In this document: piece after piece, positions 46,407-56,901 of the stretch | Layout: the number at the start of each line of letters is the position of its first letter | Position numbering within the stretch: the stretch's first letter is position 1 | Assembly (NCBI RefSeq): GCF_003260975.1 | Contig: NZ_CP030041.1 | Coordinates: 2,961,001-3,025,000, forward strand | DNA length: 64,000 nucleotides | Source of the DNA: Echinicola strongylocentroti | GTDB lineage: Bacteria > Bacteroidota > Bacteroidia > Cytophagales > Cyclobacteriaceae | Direction: 5' to 3' | Program-made: the position numbers and the translations under genes | The notes under the pieces: generated by a model | What the model was told of the DNA's origin: nothing | What the model saw: only the letters and a program-made list of their open reading frames with translations | Databases searched by the model: none

Positions 46407-46438
46407 TTTTTAAAAGCAATTTCCTGTATATAAAAACT

Positions 46439-46488
46439 AAAACCGTGTGGAAAAGTCTGTGGATTACAGCTTTTTACACGGTTTTTTT
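46439..46488. terminator. Bidirectional terminator between HAD and yjbQ genes
   Basis: Arms AAAACCGTGTGGAAAAG / CTTTTTACACGGTTTT with an inner CTGTGGATTACAG hairpin, flanked by T-runs on both strands. The yjbQ stop codon (46487-46489) touches it. Confidence 0.88.
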
Positions 46489-46909
46489 ATTTCCCCATGG
46501 CAGTGATCACCAACTTCCTTGAGCCACCATGATCCCGAAATTCACCAAGATAAATGCCCTGCCAAGTCCCTAGAGCCAGTTTTCCCCCTGAAATAGGAAT
46601 AGAAACGGAGCAACCAAACAAGCTGCTTTTGATATGGGCGGGCATATCATCTGGCCCTTCGTAAGTGTGGATAAACCGTGGATAACTTTCAGGAATCATG
46701 TCATTAATGAACGTTTCGAAGTCTTTTCGGACGGTTGGGTCGGCATTTTCATTGATGGTGAGACCAGCAGAGGTATGTTGGATAAACACCTGTAAAGTAC
46801 CCGTTTGGATTTCCCCAATTTCCGGAATTCCAGCCTCCACCTCCCTGGTAATCAAATGGAACCCTCTAGCATAAGGCCTTAACGTCGTATGTTTCTGAAA
46901 GAATTTCAT
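46487..46909 (-). CDS. yjbQ: YjbQ (UPF0047) family protein
   Basis: 140 residues. The conserved pattern is complete: GFHLITREV, QVFIQHTSAGLTINENADPT, YPRFIHTYEGPDDMPAHIKS, and the C-terminal LALGTWQGIYLGEFRDHGG. Family members show weak thiamine-phosphate-synthase activity, but their cellular role is unsettled. Two TTATCCAC-family boxes lie head to tail 11 bp apart inside the gene (46667 and 46678). Confidence 0.9.
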   Translation of the reverse strand: MKFFQKHTTLRPYARGFHLITREVEAGIPEIGEIQTGTLQVFIQHTSAGLTINENADPTVRKDFETFINDMIPESYPRFIHTYEGPDDMPAHIKSSLFGCSVSIPISGGKLALGTWQGIYLGEFRDHGGSRKLVITAMGK

Positions 46910-46945
46910 ATGTGGTATAGTTTATAATATTATCAAATGCTTTAT

Positions 46946-47708
46946 GGAACGCTGATGACGCTGATCTCTTAAGATCATCACTGATTTACCTTTTTTCACC
47001 TCCCCTTTTAGGGGACTGAGGGGTAATCGCTGGTCCTTTTTTTAATTATACGATTTCCTGCCAGCAGGTTTTATTTCTTACATAACACACAAAATACCCA
47101 GAATAAAATATAGCTCTTCTGGGATTTCAGTGGCTTCTGTGCGAACCTATTTATTACATCCGTGATTACTGGTGTCATTGCAGATAAACACATCTATTTT
47201 TTTCACCCATTCCACTTCCCTTTTGGTGAAACATTCATCAGTGCAAATCATAACCATCTGCGCTATCTGCGTGCTATAAATTGGTGGAACGCTGATGACG
47301 CTGATTTCTTAAGATCATCACTGATTTACCTTTTTTTACCTCCCCTTTTAGGGGACTGAGGGGTAATATTCGAAGAATTATACATGTTCCTGCCAGCAGG
47401 TTTTATTTCTTACATAACACACAAAATACCCAGAATAAAATATAGCTCTTCTGGGATTTCAGTGGCTTCTGTGCGAACCTATTTATTATATCTGTGATTA
47501 CTGGTGTCATTGCAGATAAACACATCTATTTTTTTCACCTATTCCACTTCCCTTTTGGTGAAGCATTCATCAGTGCAAATCATAACCATCTGCGCTGTCT
47601 GCGTGCTATAAATTGGTGGAACCCTGATGACGCTGATTTCTTAAGATCATCACTGATTTATCTTTTTTCACCTCCCCTTTTAGGGGATCGAGGGGTAATA
47701 TCCACAGG
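46946..47708. repeat. Family E tandem repeat, 332-340-bp period, 2.3 copies
   Basis: Copies begin at GGAACGCTGATGACGCTGAT (46946, 47286) and GGAACCCTGATGACGCTGAT (47618). Each includes CTTAAGATCATCACTGATTT, CCCCTTTTAGGGGACTGAGG, the palindrome CCTGCCAGCAGG, and GTGCAAATCATAACCATCTG. The last copy is cut off 8 bases before the radA stop codon. The CGCTGATGACGCTGAT core also occurs at 30385, 22270 (inverted) and 53690 (inverted). The two long frames inside are repeat by-products. Confidence 0.9.
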
Positions 47709-49085
47709 TCAGCTGAACAATCGCTGGTACATCTCATCCAGCTTGGTGACGGGGATTACTTCAATGCCAAATGTGGATAAGTCAACGCCTTTTACGGCGT
47801 ATTTGGAAACGATGATTTTTTTGAAACCTAGTTTATCTGCTTCGGCGATGCGATTTTCGATGCGGTTTACGGCGCGGATTTCACCACCTAACCCCACTTC
47901 ACCTGCAAAGCACAAGTCTGGCGATACCGGTGTATCCTCGTAGGAAGAAAGCAATGCTGCGCACACTGCCAAATCCAAGCCTGGATCATCCACACGCATA
48001 CCGCCTGCCACATTCAAGAAAACATCCTGCTGGCCCAACCGCATTCCGCCGCGTTTCTCCAGGACAGCCAAGAGCATGTTCAGCCGTTTGGAATCATGGC
48101 CGGTGCTGCTTCGCTGTGGAGTGCCATAAGTGGCGGGACTGATCAGTGATTGGATCTCGATCAGTAGTGGACGGTTTCCTTCCAGCATGGCACCGATGGC
48201 CACACCATTGAGCACCTCTTCGCGTTGGCTGAGCAGAATCTCTGAGGGATTGGCTACGCCACGGAGGCCTTCCGCGCGCATTTCATAGATGCCGAGCTCA
48301 TTGGTAGAACCAAAACGGTTTTTGGAAGTACGCAAAATCCGGTAGGAAAGGTGCCGGTCTCCTTCAAATTGCAACACGGTATCCACCATGTGTTCCAAGA
48401 TCTTTGGCCCAGCGATGGAGCCGTCTTTGGTAATATGGCCAATTAGAAAAACCGGTGTGCCTGTTTCTTTCGCAAACTTCATCAGCTCCGCCGTACACTC
48501 CCGCACCTGGGAAACGGAGCCTGCCGCAGATTCCACATGCTTGCTGTGCAAGGTCTGTATGGAGTCGATCACCAATACTTCTGGCTTTAGTGCTTCTATT
48601 TGTTGGAAGATCACCTGTGTGTTGGTCTCAGAAAGCACAAAACAGTTTTCACTGTGATATTGCATCCGATCAGCCCGCATCTTGATCTGGCTCTCGCTTT
48701 CCTCACCGGATACATACAGCACACTGGTTTGGTTTAGGATCAGGGCTATCTGGAGCATCAAGGTGGACTTGCCTATGCCCGGTTCGCCACCAATGAGCGT
48801 CAGTGAACCCGGAACGATCCCGCCTCCCAAAACACGGTCCAACTCTGCGTCTTCGGTGACCAATCGAGGGTGCTCTTCGTAATTTATTTCATGTAATTTT
48901 CTGGGCGAATTGCTTCGTTTATTTTTTTCGGAACCTTGTTTCCAGCTTCCACGGGCATTTTCTTCCTTGTGGATAACCTCTTCTACAAAAGTATTCCACT
49001 CCCCACAGGCCGGACATTTACCGACCCACTTGGGACTTTGGGCACCACAATTTTGGCAGAAATAAGCCGTCTTGATTTTTGGCAT
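47709..49085 (-). CDS. radA: DNA repair protein RadA
   Basis: 458 residues from ATG 49085 (MPKIKTAYFC); the frame upstream to 49193 is not coding. N-terminal zinc finger CQNCGAQSPKWVGKCPACGE, RecA-like Walker A GGEPGIGKST, Walker B VLVIDSIQT, the RadA-specific KNRFGSTNELGIYEM, and a Lon-type C-terminal domain (SSYEDTPVSPDLCFAGEVGL). It helps to process recombination intermediates by driving branch migration. Next upstream gene on the same strand is polA, but the 175-bp gap leaves separate promoters possible. Confidence 0.95.
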   Translation of the reverse strand: MPKIKTAYFCQNCGAQSPKWVGKCPACGEWNTFVEEVIHKEENARGSWKQGSEKNKRSNSPRKLHEINYEEHPRLVTEDAELDRVLGGGIVPGSLTLIGGEPGIGKSTLMLQIALILNQTSVLYVSGEESESQIKMRADRMQYHSENCFVLSETNTQVIFQQIEALKPEVLVIDSIQTLHSKHVESAAGSVSQVRECTAELMKFAKETGTPVFLIGHITKDGSIAGPKILEHMVDTVLQFEGDRHLSYRILRTSKNRFGSTNELGIYEMRAEGLRGVANPSEILLSQREEVLNGVAIGAMLEGNRPLLIEIQSLISPATYGTPQRSSTGHDSKRLNMLLAVLEKRGGMRLGQQDVFLNVAGGMRVDDPGLDLAVCAALLSSYEDTPVSPDLCFAGEVGLGGEIRAVNRIENRIAEADKLGFKKIIVSKYAVKGVDLSTFGIEVIPVTKLDEMYQRLFS

Positions 49086-49260
49086 GTTGATAGGATAGTT
49101 TACATGTGCTGTTGGAAAACGCTCCTTAGCCGGAAGGTGTCCACCAATTGCACAAATGAACCCAAGGTAACTGATGAAATGACAGCCGTGCAATCACCTA
49201 TCTCAACATCAAGACTACTCTACTGGGCTACAATTTTTCAATACTATAATCTTCCAATTT

Positions 49261-52077
49261 TTAATGCGCTTCCAGCCAATCCTTGCCGACACCGACTTCC
49301 ACCTGCATGGGGACTTCGATCTCTAGGGCCTTGGTCATGATGGACGGAATTTCCTTTTTCAACAAATCCACCTCGTCCTTATGCGCATCAAAAACCAGTT
49401 CATCGTGTACCTGAAGGATCATTTTGGATTTCAGCTGTTGTTCCTGCATCCACTTATGCACATGGATCATGGCCACTTTGATCATGTCCGCAGCGCTTCC
49501 CTGGATAGGAGCATTGATGGCGTTTCGCTCGGAATAGCCGCGCATGGTGGCATTGCGGCTGTTGATATCCCTGAGATAGCGACGACGACCAAGGATAGTC
49601 TCGACATACTCGTTTTTGCGGGCCTTCTCGATGCAGTCATTCATGTATTGGCTCACCGCAGGAAATTCCTTGAAATAGGCATCGATGATTTCCTTGGCTT
49701 CCCCCCGAGGGATATTAAGGCGCTGGGACAGTCCGAAGGCAGAAATCCCATAGATAATGCCAAAATTGGCCGTTTTGGCCTTTCGGCGCATGTCGCTGGT
49801 CACTTCGTCCAACGGCACTTGGAAGATCTTGGCCGCAGTGGTGCTGTGGATATCCCGTCCTTCCTTAAATGCCTCGATCATGGATTCATCCTGCGAAAAA
49901 GCCGCCATGATGCGCAGTTCGATCTGACTGTAATCTGCTGCCAAGATCACATGGTCCTCATCCCTAGGTACAAAAGCCTTTCTGATCTCCCTGCCTCGCT
50001 CTGTTCGAATGGGAATGTTTTGCAAATTGGGGTTGATAGAGGAAAGCCTTCCTGTAGCAGCAACTACCTGATTATAAGTCGTATGTATGCGTCCAGTTTT
50101 AGGATTGATCAAAGTAGGTAAGGTATCCACATAGGTGTTTTTCAACTTTACCAATTCCCGGTAATCCAATATGGCTTGAGCAATCTCATGCTTTGGCGCC
50201 AACTTGGAAAGCACCTCCTCGCCAGTGGCAAACTGGCCCGTTTTGGTTTTCTTGGCCTTTGGGTCGAGCTCCATCTTCACGAAGAGCACTTCACCCAATT
50301 GCTTCGGAGAAGCCAAATTAAATTTGACCCCTGCCAACTCATACACTTTCGCCTCAATCTGGACAATGTCTTTCTCCAAGGCTGTGGATAACTCCGCCAA
50401 ACTGTCCTTATCGATCTTTACTCCCTCATATTCCATGGCCGTCAGCACGGGAATCAACGGGGTTTCCACTTCATAAAAAAGTTTCTCCAAACCACCTTCT
50501 TTTAGGTCTGGATTCAGTTTTTGTGCCAGTTGCAAGGTGATGTCGGCATCCTCGGAGGCGTATTCTACCACTTTATCCACATCGGCGTCCCGCATATTGC
50601 CTTGGGATTTTCCTTTCTTGCCAATAAGCGTTTCGATAGACACCGGCCGGTAATTCAAATAATGTTCTGCCAGCCAGTCCATATTGTGTTTCCCTTCTGG
50701 TTCGATCAGGTAATGCGCCAGCATGGTATCGTAGAGTTTACCCTTCAGCCCAATATCATAGTTCTTAAGCACCAGCGCATCATATTTTAAGTTTTGGCCG
50801 ATCTTGGTGATGTCTTCATTTTCAAAAATAGCCCGTAGTGGTTCCAAGAGCTTTTTGGTCTCTTTTTGGTCTGCAGGAACAGGAATGTAAAATGCCTCTC
50901 CCGCCACGTAGGCAAAGGACAAGCCCACCAATTCTGCTTTATTGGGATCGAGGTCTGTCGTTTCGGTATCAAAACAAAGTTCCTCCTGTATTTCCAAATA
51001 TTCCACCAATTCCTTGATGGCTTCCAGTCCATCCACCTTGTGGTAGGAATGCACCATAGAAGTCACCGAGCTCAGCTGTTCTGGTTCCGGAATGGGGTTG
51101 ATTTCTGCTATTTCCTCTTCTTCCTCCGCTTGGTCTTCTGGACCGGTAAACAGCCCCAATTGGTCATTGACTTTTACGGCGGGCTTTTTCATCTTCTCGC
51201 CAAAAACGCGTTGGGTCAATGTGCGGAACTCCATTTCTGCAAAAAGGGCCTTGAGTTTTTCTTCATCAGGCCCGTCATATTTCAGGTCCTTAGGATTAAA
51301 TTCGATAGGCACATCTTGTTTGATCGTGGCCAGTTCTTTGGAGAGCAGGCCTTGCTGGCCAAAGTTTTCCACATTTTCCTTTTGCTTGCCTTTCAGGTCA
51401 TCGACATGCTCCAAGAGCCCTTCGATGGTACCATAAGCTTTCAGCAGCTTTTTGGCCGTTTTTTCGCCAATTCCCGGGATGCCTGGAATGTTATCCACAG
51501 CATCTCCCATCAGGCCAAGGATATCCCGCACCTGATCAGGATCTTCGATTTCCCACTTGGCACAGACTTCCTTTGGCCCCATTACATCCACCGCATTGCC
51601 CATAAAAGCAGGCTTGTACAGGAAGATATGCTCTTCCACGAGCTGTCCATAATCCTTGTCAGGCGTCATCATGTACACCTCAAAATCCTTGTATTCGGCC
51701 TTCTTGGCTATCGTCCCGATAATATCATCGGCCTCAAAGCCATCCAACTCCAAAATAGGGATGTTAAAACCCTCCACAATCTGCTTTACCCAGGGAATGC
51801 CAATGGTGATATCTTCTGGCTGCTCCTGCCGATTGGCCTTATAAGCCTCAAACTGCTCATGGCGAAATGTCGGTGCCGCCGTATCAAAAGCCACGGCAAC
51901 ATGACTGGGAGCCTGCTTCTCGATCACCTCCAAAAGGGTATTGGTAAACCCTAACATAATTCCGGTGTTCAAGCCTTTGGAATTGATTCTAGGATTTTTG
52001 CTAAACGCAAAATGGGCCCGATAGATCAGGGCCATGGCATCTAAAAGAAAGAGTTTTTTCTTGTCGGGACTGGGCAT
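49261..52077 (-). CDS. polA: DNA polymerase I
   Basis: 938 residues with all three domains. 5'-nuclease (1-290: DAMALIYRAHFAFSKNPRIN, FEADDIIGTIAKKAE, GDAVDNIPGIPGIGEKTAKK), then a 3'-5' exonuclease with intact catalytic residues (FDTETTD near 378 and YASEDAD near 535), and the polymerase (AADYSQIELRIMAAF, RRKAKTANFGIIYG, VHDELVFDAH near the end). Proofreading looks functional, unlike the degenerate domain in some Firmicutes. Replaces RNA primers and repairs gaps. Confidence 0.96.
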   Translation of the reverse strand: MPSPDKKKLFLLDAMALIYRAHFAFSKNPRINSKGLNTGIMLGFTNTLLEVIEKQAPSHVAVAFDTAAPTFRHEQFEAYKANRQEQPEDITIGIPWVKQIVEGFNIPILELDGFEADDIIGTIAKKAEYKDFEVYMMTPDKDYGQLVEEHIFLYKPAFMGNAVDVMGPKEVCAKWEIEDPDQVRDILGLMGDAVDNIPGIPGIGEKTAKKLLKAYGTIEGLLEHVDDLKGKQKENVENFGQQGLLSKELATIKQDVPIEFNPKDLKYDGPDEEKLKALFAEMEFRTLTQRVFGEKMKKPAVKVNDQLGLFTGPEDQAEEEEEIAEINPIPEPEQLSSVTSMVHSYHKVDGLEAIKELVEYLEIQEELCFDTETTDLDPNKAELVGLSFAYVAGEAFYIPVPADQKETKKLLEPLRAIFENEDITKIGQNLKYDALVLKNYDIGLKGKLYDTMLAHYLIEPEGKHNMDWLAEHYLNYRPVSIETLIGKKGKSQGNMRDADVDKVVEYASEDADITLQLAQKLNPDLKEGGLEKLFYEVETPLIPVLTAMEYEGVKIDKDSLAELSTALEKDIVQIEAKVYELAGVKFNLASPKQLGEVLFVKMELDPKAKKTKTGQFATGEEVLSKLAPKHEIAQAILDYRELVKLKNTYVDTLPTLINPKTGRIHTTYNQVVAATGRLSSINPNLQNIPIRTERGREIRKAFVPRDEDHVILAADYSQIELRIMAAFSQDESMIEAFKEGRDIHSTTAAKIFQVPLDEVTSDMRRKAKTANFGIIYGISAFGLSQRLNIPRGEAKEIIDAYFKEFPAVSQYMNDCIEKARKNEYVETILGRRRYLRDINSRNATMRGYSERNAINAPIQGSAADMIKVAMIHVHKWMQEQQLKSKMILQVHDELVFDAHKDEVDLLKKEIPSIMTKALEIEVPMQVEVGVGKDWLEAH

Positions 52078-52234
52078 GGGTTTAATCTGCTTAGAATGTA
52101 CGAATTAGCCTGCTGGCCAATCTATGGCCCAACACAGGGAAGGCTAAATTACAAATTATAATGGAAAGGAAACGCAGTCTCTACCGAGTTATTGGTAATC
52201 TCATCTGCTACATCCTTCCAGTTGTTCCACCAGC
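52078..52234. other. Short spacer upstream of polA
   Basis: Ordinary A+T-rich sequence where the polA promoter should lie; a partial family D core (GTTGTTCCACCAGC) begins near 52220. Confidence 0.5.
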
Positions 52235-53715
52235 ACAACTGTTGTTCCGACAGCTCTGCTGCGGAACCACGTAAAATTGAGTTTTTAACTCAATACCACA
52301 TACAGAAGTTATGCTTTGGAGTATAATTTATGGGTAACAACATAGGAACATAGGCCACAGTAGGGGGAAAGGCAGCTAATCGGCCACTGCCTTATGCAGG
52401 AACAGTAAGAAGCCACGAAGGCACCAAGGCGCTAAGTGTTTTTGGAAAATAATAGATCAAGTAAATGACAATCGGTTGTTCCGACAGCTGGGCTGCGGAA
52501 CCACCTAAAATTGAGTTTTTAACTCAATACCACATACAGAAGTTATTCTTTGAAGTATGATTTATGGGTAACAACATAGGAACATAGGGCACAATAGGGG
52601 GAAAGGCAGCTAATCGGCCACTGCCTCATGCAAGAACAGTAAGAAGCCACGAAGGCACCAAGGCGCTAAGTATTTTTTGAAAGTAATTGGCCAAGTACAT
52701 GACAATCGGTTGTTCCGACTAAATTTTACATACTGAGAAGAAGTACCTTTAAACGTAAAGAGAAAAGATTCTTTCGATTTGTTAAATTACCTCGTCCTCA
52801 TGAGGGTGATCAGAAAGTCCCCTTTAGGGGATTTAGGGGTAGGTTTCGGCAGATTTTTTTCGAAAGCAGAATCCCGGTTGTTCCGACAGCTGGGCTGCGG
52901 AACCACGTAAAATTGAGTTTTTAACTCAATACCACATACAGAAGTTATACTTTGAAGCATCGTTTATGGGTAACAACATAGGAACATAGGCCACAGTAGG
53001 GGGAAAGGCAGCTAATCGGCCACTGCCTTATGCAGGAACAGTAAGAAACCACGAAGGCACCAAGGCGCTAAGTGTTTTTGGAAAGTAATTGGCCAAGTAC
53101 ATGACAATCGGTTGTTCCGACTAAATTTTACATACTGAGAAGAAGTACCTTTAAACGTAAAGAGAAAAGATTCTTTCGATTTGTTAAATTCACTCGTCTT
53201 CATGAGGGTGATCAGGAAGTCCCCTTTAGGGGATTTAGGGGTAGGTTTCGGCAGATTTTTTTCGAAAGCAGAATCCCGGTTGTTCCGACAGCTGGGCTGC
53301 GGAACCACGTAAAATTGAGTTTTTAACTCAATACCACATACAGAAGTTATTCTTTGAAGTATGATTTATGGGTAACAACATAGGAACATAGGGCACAATA
53401 GGATGATATGCATTTAGTCAGCCGCTGACTAATACTGGAATAGTAAGAAGCCACGAAGGCACCAAGTATTTTTTGAAAGTAATAGATAAAGTACACGACA
53501 ACACCCGATTCATCCTTCTTGGTGACTTCGAGACTTTGTGGCAAAAAGAGTAAGCCACGAAGGCACCAAGTCACTAAGTATTTTTTGAAAGTAATAGACC
53601 AAGTACTCGACAACCCCCAATTCATTCCCCCTTTGTGACTTCGAGACTTTGTGGCCAACCAAAAAAAATCAGCGAAAATCTGCCCAATCAGCGTCATCAG
53701 CGTGCCATTCAAAAC
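52235..53715 (-). repeat. Family D repeat array II (inverted relative to array I)
   Basis: Units start with GTTGTTCCGACAGCTGGGCT near 52242, 52474, 52875 and 53280; the first period is 232 bp. After units 2 and 3 a ~167-bp spacer unit is inserted (52708-52874 and 53112-53278), the same sequence that stands once in array I. Internal palindromes: TTGAGTTTTTAACTCAA, TACCTTTAAACGTA, CCCCTTTAGGGG, CCTCATGAGG. The end (53600-53715) matches the flank of array I in reverse. The two arrays lie about 20.7 kb apart. No gene inside. Confidence 0.9.
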
Positions 53716-53769
53716 GATTCCGCTTGACCCGAAATATAATCAAGAAATTAAAAAAGTAGCGTTAAACAC

Positions 53770-53794
53770 AAAAAGCCGCGATTAAGCGGCTTTT
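53770..53794. terminator. Terminator after the tRNA genes
   Basis: Perfect AAAAGCCGC / GCGGCTTTT stem with a 6-base loop, 4 bp beyond the tRNA-Leu 3' end on the minus strand. Confidence 0.93.
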
Positions 53795-53797
53795 CTG

Positions 53798-53881
53798 TAC
53801 CAGGAGCGGGACTTGAACCCGCACGTCCTAATGGACACAAGATTTTAAGTCTTGCGTGTCTACCAATTCCACCATCCCGGC
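53798..53881 (-). tRNA. tRNA-Leu (UAA)
   Basis: Minus strand 84 nt beginning GCCGGGATGGTGGAATTGGT and ending with GGTTCAAGTCCCGC in the T arm. Acceptor stem GCCGGGA / TCCTGGT (two G-T pairs), long variable arm typical of leucine tRNAs, anticodon TAA in GACTTAAAATC. CCA is not encoded. Confidence 0.96.
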
Positions 53882-53978
53882 TTCTTCTATGGGTATAGAA
53901 GTAATGTGGTTTCTTGTTTGGATCATCGTGAAAATAAACCCAGAAACAAGAAAGCCCTTTCTTTCAAGGGCTCTTGAG

Positions 53979-54051
<73 letters not shown>

Positions 54052-54202
54052 TTGTGATGAAAATCGTGACGTTGACCGTTTTATCTCCGTCATTGTGAGT
54101 GCAAATGTACGCAGCTTTTTCAAAACCACAAATATCACACTCAATATTTTTTAAGATTTCTCACATTATGGTGCTACCTTACTGATTTTCAAGGAGATTT
54201 TT

Positions 54203-56812
54203 TTAGTCCAGTTTTTTCTTGATTTCATTGAGTTTTAGCAAGGCTTCCACGGGGGAAATGGTGTTGATGTCTATGCTGTCCAATAATTCCTGGGCTTCTT
54301 TGAACTTCGGATCGATCTCAAAAAGACTCAGCTGAAAGTTGTTTTTAGGCACATCTTTCATCTTTTCTTTCTGCTGGTTCATGTCTTTGTCCTTTTCCAA
54401 ATGCCCCATGATTTCAGAAGCACGAAGCACCACCGGATTAGGCATACCGGCCATCTGTGCCACGTGGATCCCAAAGCTGTGCTCACTGCCACCTTCTTTT
54501 AGTTTTCGCATAAAGATCACCTTGTCGGCCACCTCCTTTACAGAAACGTTGAAGTTTTTCACCTTTGGAAAATCTTCTGCCAGCTGGTTAAGCTCATGAT
54601 AGTGCGTCGCAAAGAGCGTTTTGGCATTGAACTTAGGGTGATTGTGCAGGAACTCCACGATGGACCAGGCAATGGATATCCCATCATAGGTGGAAGTGCC
54701 ACGGCCGATTTCGTCCATAAGCACCAAGCTGCGATCAGAGAGGTTGTTCAGAATACTGGCTGTTTCGGTCATTTCCACCATAAAGGTAGATTCTCCCTTG
54801 GATAGATTATCCGATGCGCCCACTCGCGTAAACACTTTATCGATAATGCCAATTCGCGCATACGAAGCAGGGACAAAACTCCCCATCTGGGCCATCAGCA
54901 CAATCAATGCAGTCTGGCGAAGCAATGCCGACTTACCCGCCATATTGGGGCCGGTGATGATGATGATCTGCTGGGTGCTATTGTCCAGGTAGATGTCATT
55001 GGGCACATAGTCTTCCCCGATGGGAAGTTGCTTTTCGATCACTGGATGACGACCATCTTTGATTTCCAGGCTTTCTGTATCGGCGACTTTTGGACGACAG
55101 TAGCCATTTTGGGCTGCAATGAACGCAAAGGAAAGCAAACAATCCACAGTGGCCAATATCCGGGCATTCTCCTGAATTTGGATGACATATTCACCGGCAC
55201 TTTGCACCAAGAGATTAAAGTACTTGTGCTCCAAGACCACCAACTTTTCCTCCGCATGGAGGATTTTATCTTCGTATTCTTTGAGTTCTTCGGTGATGTA
55301 TCTTTCCGCATTGACCAAAGTCTGCTTTCTGATCCATTCGGAAGGCACTTTATCTTTATGGGTATTGGAGACTTCAAGGTAATAGCCGAAGACTTTGTTA
55401 TAGGCGATCTTTAGGGAGCTGATGCCGGTACGTTGGATTTCCCTTTGCTGTATCTGCACGAGGTAGTCCTTACCGGAAGTGGACAGTTTGCGGTACTCGT
55501 CCAGTTCTGGGTCCACGCCGTCACAGATGATATTGCCCTGATGGGTGAGCATGGGGGCATCTTCCTTGAGCTCCTTTTCTATTTTTTCTAGTAGAAATTC
55601 GCAAGCATTGATCTGGTCACCTAGCTTTTTGAGGGAAGGATTCTTTTGCTTCTTGAGCAATTCCTTGATAGGCATGGTGCTTTTCAGGGCCTTTTTTAGC
55701 TGGTTCATCTCACGGGGATTGATCCGTGCCACGGCCACTTTGGAGATCAGCCTTTCCAAGTCACCAATATGTTTCAGGTGATTGAGGATTTCTTCGGCCA
55801 GGTCCTGCTCTGCATGGAAATGGTCCACGACTTTCAGCCGCTCTTCGATGGGGGCTTTTTCCTTCAGGGGCAGTACCATCCATTTTTTCATCATCCGTGA
55901 GCCCATCGGAGTCACCGTCTGGTCAAGGATTTGGATCAGGGGCACTCCACCGTCCTGCTGTGGATAAACCAGCTCTAGGTTTCGAATGGTGAATTTGTCC
56001 AGCCAGACAAATTTCTCCTCGGCAATCCGTGAAATCGCTGCAATGTGCTTGACTTCCTTGTGCTCGGTTTCTTCCAGGTAATAGAGAATGGCTCCTGCCG
56101 CGATGATGCCCTGCTCTAGGTTTTCGATGCCAAAGCCCTTGAGATTGGCTGTTTGGAAGTGATCAGTAAGCCTTTCATAGGTGTAGTCAAACTGGAATAC
56201 CCAGTCTTCGCAGTGGAAGGTGGTGAAATCATCCTTTAACAATTCTGCTGCTTTGATTTTATCCGCCTTGGAATAAATGATCTCAGATGGGCTAAAGCTC
56301 TGGAGGAGTTTTTCGATATAGGAAGCATTGCCCTCGGCAGACATAAATTCTCCTGTGGATAAGTCCAAGAATGCGATCCCTAAGCTCTGTTTGCCAAAAT
56401 AGATCGAGGCCAGGTAATTGTTGCGGCGCTTGTCGAGGACGTTGTCGTTAAAGGACAGTCCCGGGGTGACCAGCTCGGTGACGCCTCTTTTGACGATGCC
56501 CTTGACTTCTTTAGGATCTTCCAGTTGGTCACAAATGGCCACACGATTGCCGGCGCGCACCAGCTTGGGCAGGTAGCTGTCCAGCGAATGGTGTGGAAAA
56601 CCCGCCAACTCGATATGACTGGCGGCACCATTGGCACGCTTGGTGAGGACGATGTCCAAAACCTTGCTGGCTTTGACAGCATCTTCCCCAAATGTCTCGT
56701 AGAAATCCCCCACCCTGAACAGCAGCAAAGCGCCTGGGTGCTTGGCTTTGATGCTGTTGTACTGCTTCATCAGGGGCGTTTCCTTCGCTGCTTTTGCCTT
56801 TGCTTTGGCCAT
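54203..56812 (-). CDS. mutS: DNA mismatch repair protein MutS
   Basis: 869 residues. N-terminal mismatch-binding domain with [11 protein letters not shown] (the F-x-E motif), connector and clamp regions ([20 protein letters not shown]), ATPase with Walker [16 protein letters not shown], Walker [17 protein letters not shown] and ATHYHEL. The C-terminal tail is of normal length. Recognises base-base mismatches and small loops. A DnaA-box 9-mer is built into the conserved DLSTGE codons (56355-56362) and another near 55960. Divergent from the SpoU-type methyltransferase, with 89 bp between. Confidence 0.97.
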   Translation of the reverse strand: MAKAKAKAAKETPLMKQYNSIKAKHPGALLLFRVGDFYETFGEDAVKASKVLDIVLTKRANGAASHIELAGFPHHSLDSYLPKLVRAGNRVAICDQLEDPKEVKGIVKRGVTELVTPGLSFNDNVLDKRRNNYLASIYFGKQSLGIAFLDLSTGEFMSAEGNASYIEKLLQSFSPSEIIYSKADKIKAAELLKDDFTTFHCEDWVFQFDYTYERLTDHFQTANLKGFGIENLEQGIIAAGAILYYLEETEHKEVKHIAAISRIAEEKFVWLDKFTIRNLELVYPQQDGGVPLIQILDQTVTPMGSRMMKKWMVLPLKEKAPIEERLKVVDHFHAEQDLAEEILNHLKHIGDLERLISKVAVARINPREMNQLKKALKSTMPIKELLKKQKNPSLKKLGDQINACEFLLEKIEKELKEDAPMLTHQGNIICDGVDPELDEYRKLSTSGKDYLVQIQQREIQRTGISSLKIAYNKVFGYYLEVSNTHKDKVPSEWIRKQTLVNAERYITEELKEYEDKILHAEEKLVVLEHKYFNLLVQSAGEYVIQIQENARILATVDCLLSFAFIAAQNGYCRPKVADTESLEIKDGRHPVIEKQLPIGEDYVPNDIYLDNSTQQIIIITGPNMAGKSALLRQTALIVLMAQMGSFVPASYARIGIIDKVFTRVGASDNLSKGESTFMVEMTETASILNNLSDRSLVLMDEIGRGTSTYDGISIAWSIVEFLHNHPKFNAKTLFATHYHELNQLAEDFPKVKNFNVSVKEVADKVIFMRKLKEGGSEHSFGIHVAQMAGMPNPVVLRASEIMGHLEKDKDMNQQKEKMKDVPKNNFQLSLFEIDPKFKEAQELLDSIDINTISPVEALLKLNEIKKKLD

Positions 56813-56840
56813 CTTTTACCGGATTTTAAATCTTTCGTGT

Positions 56841-56848
56841 TAATTTTG
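56841..56848 (+). promoter_or_regulatory. Possible -7 box of the RNA methyltransferase gene
   Basis: TAATTTTG fits the Bacteroidota sigma-A -7 consensus TAnnTTTG, 53 bp before the ATG. No TTG -33 box at the proper distance, so weak. Confidence 0.3.
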
Positions 56849-56901
56849 GTAATTATTCAAAGGCTGAAATTAATCGATTCAAAAAGGTAAACAAAAACCG
56901 A

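Noticed and set aside
47494-47943. 149-codon frame and its near-twin at 47162-47359
   Set aside because: Twin frames come from the family E tandem repeat; the longer one runs into antisense radA.
50866-51954. 362-codon open frame on the plus strand
   Set aside because: Antisense to the conserved polA exonuclease region; its translation has no recognisable motif, and polA codons account for the openness.
53347-53712. ORFs inside repeat array II (also 53012-53308)
   Set aside because: Same reason: they are products of the repeated DNA and include the tandem palindromes.
52078-53797. An insertion sequence or phage remnant in the 1.7-kb gene-free stretch
   Set aside because: No transposase-like or phage-like frame; the stretch is fully explained by family D units and their spacer units.
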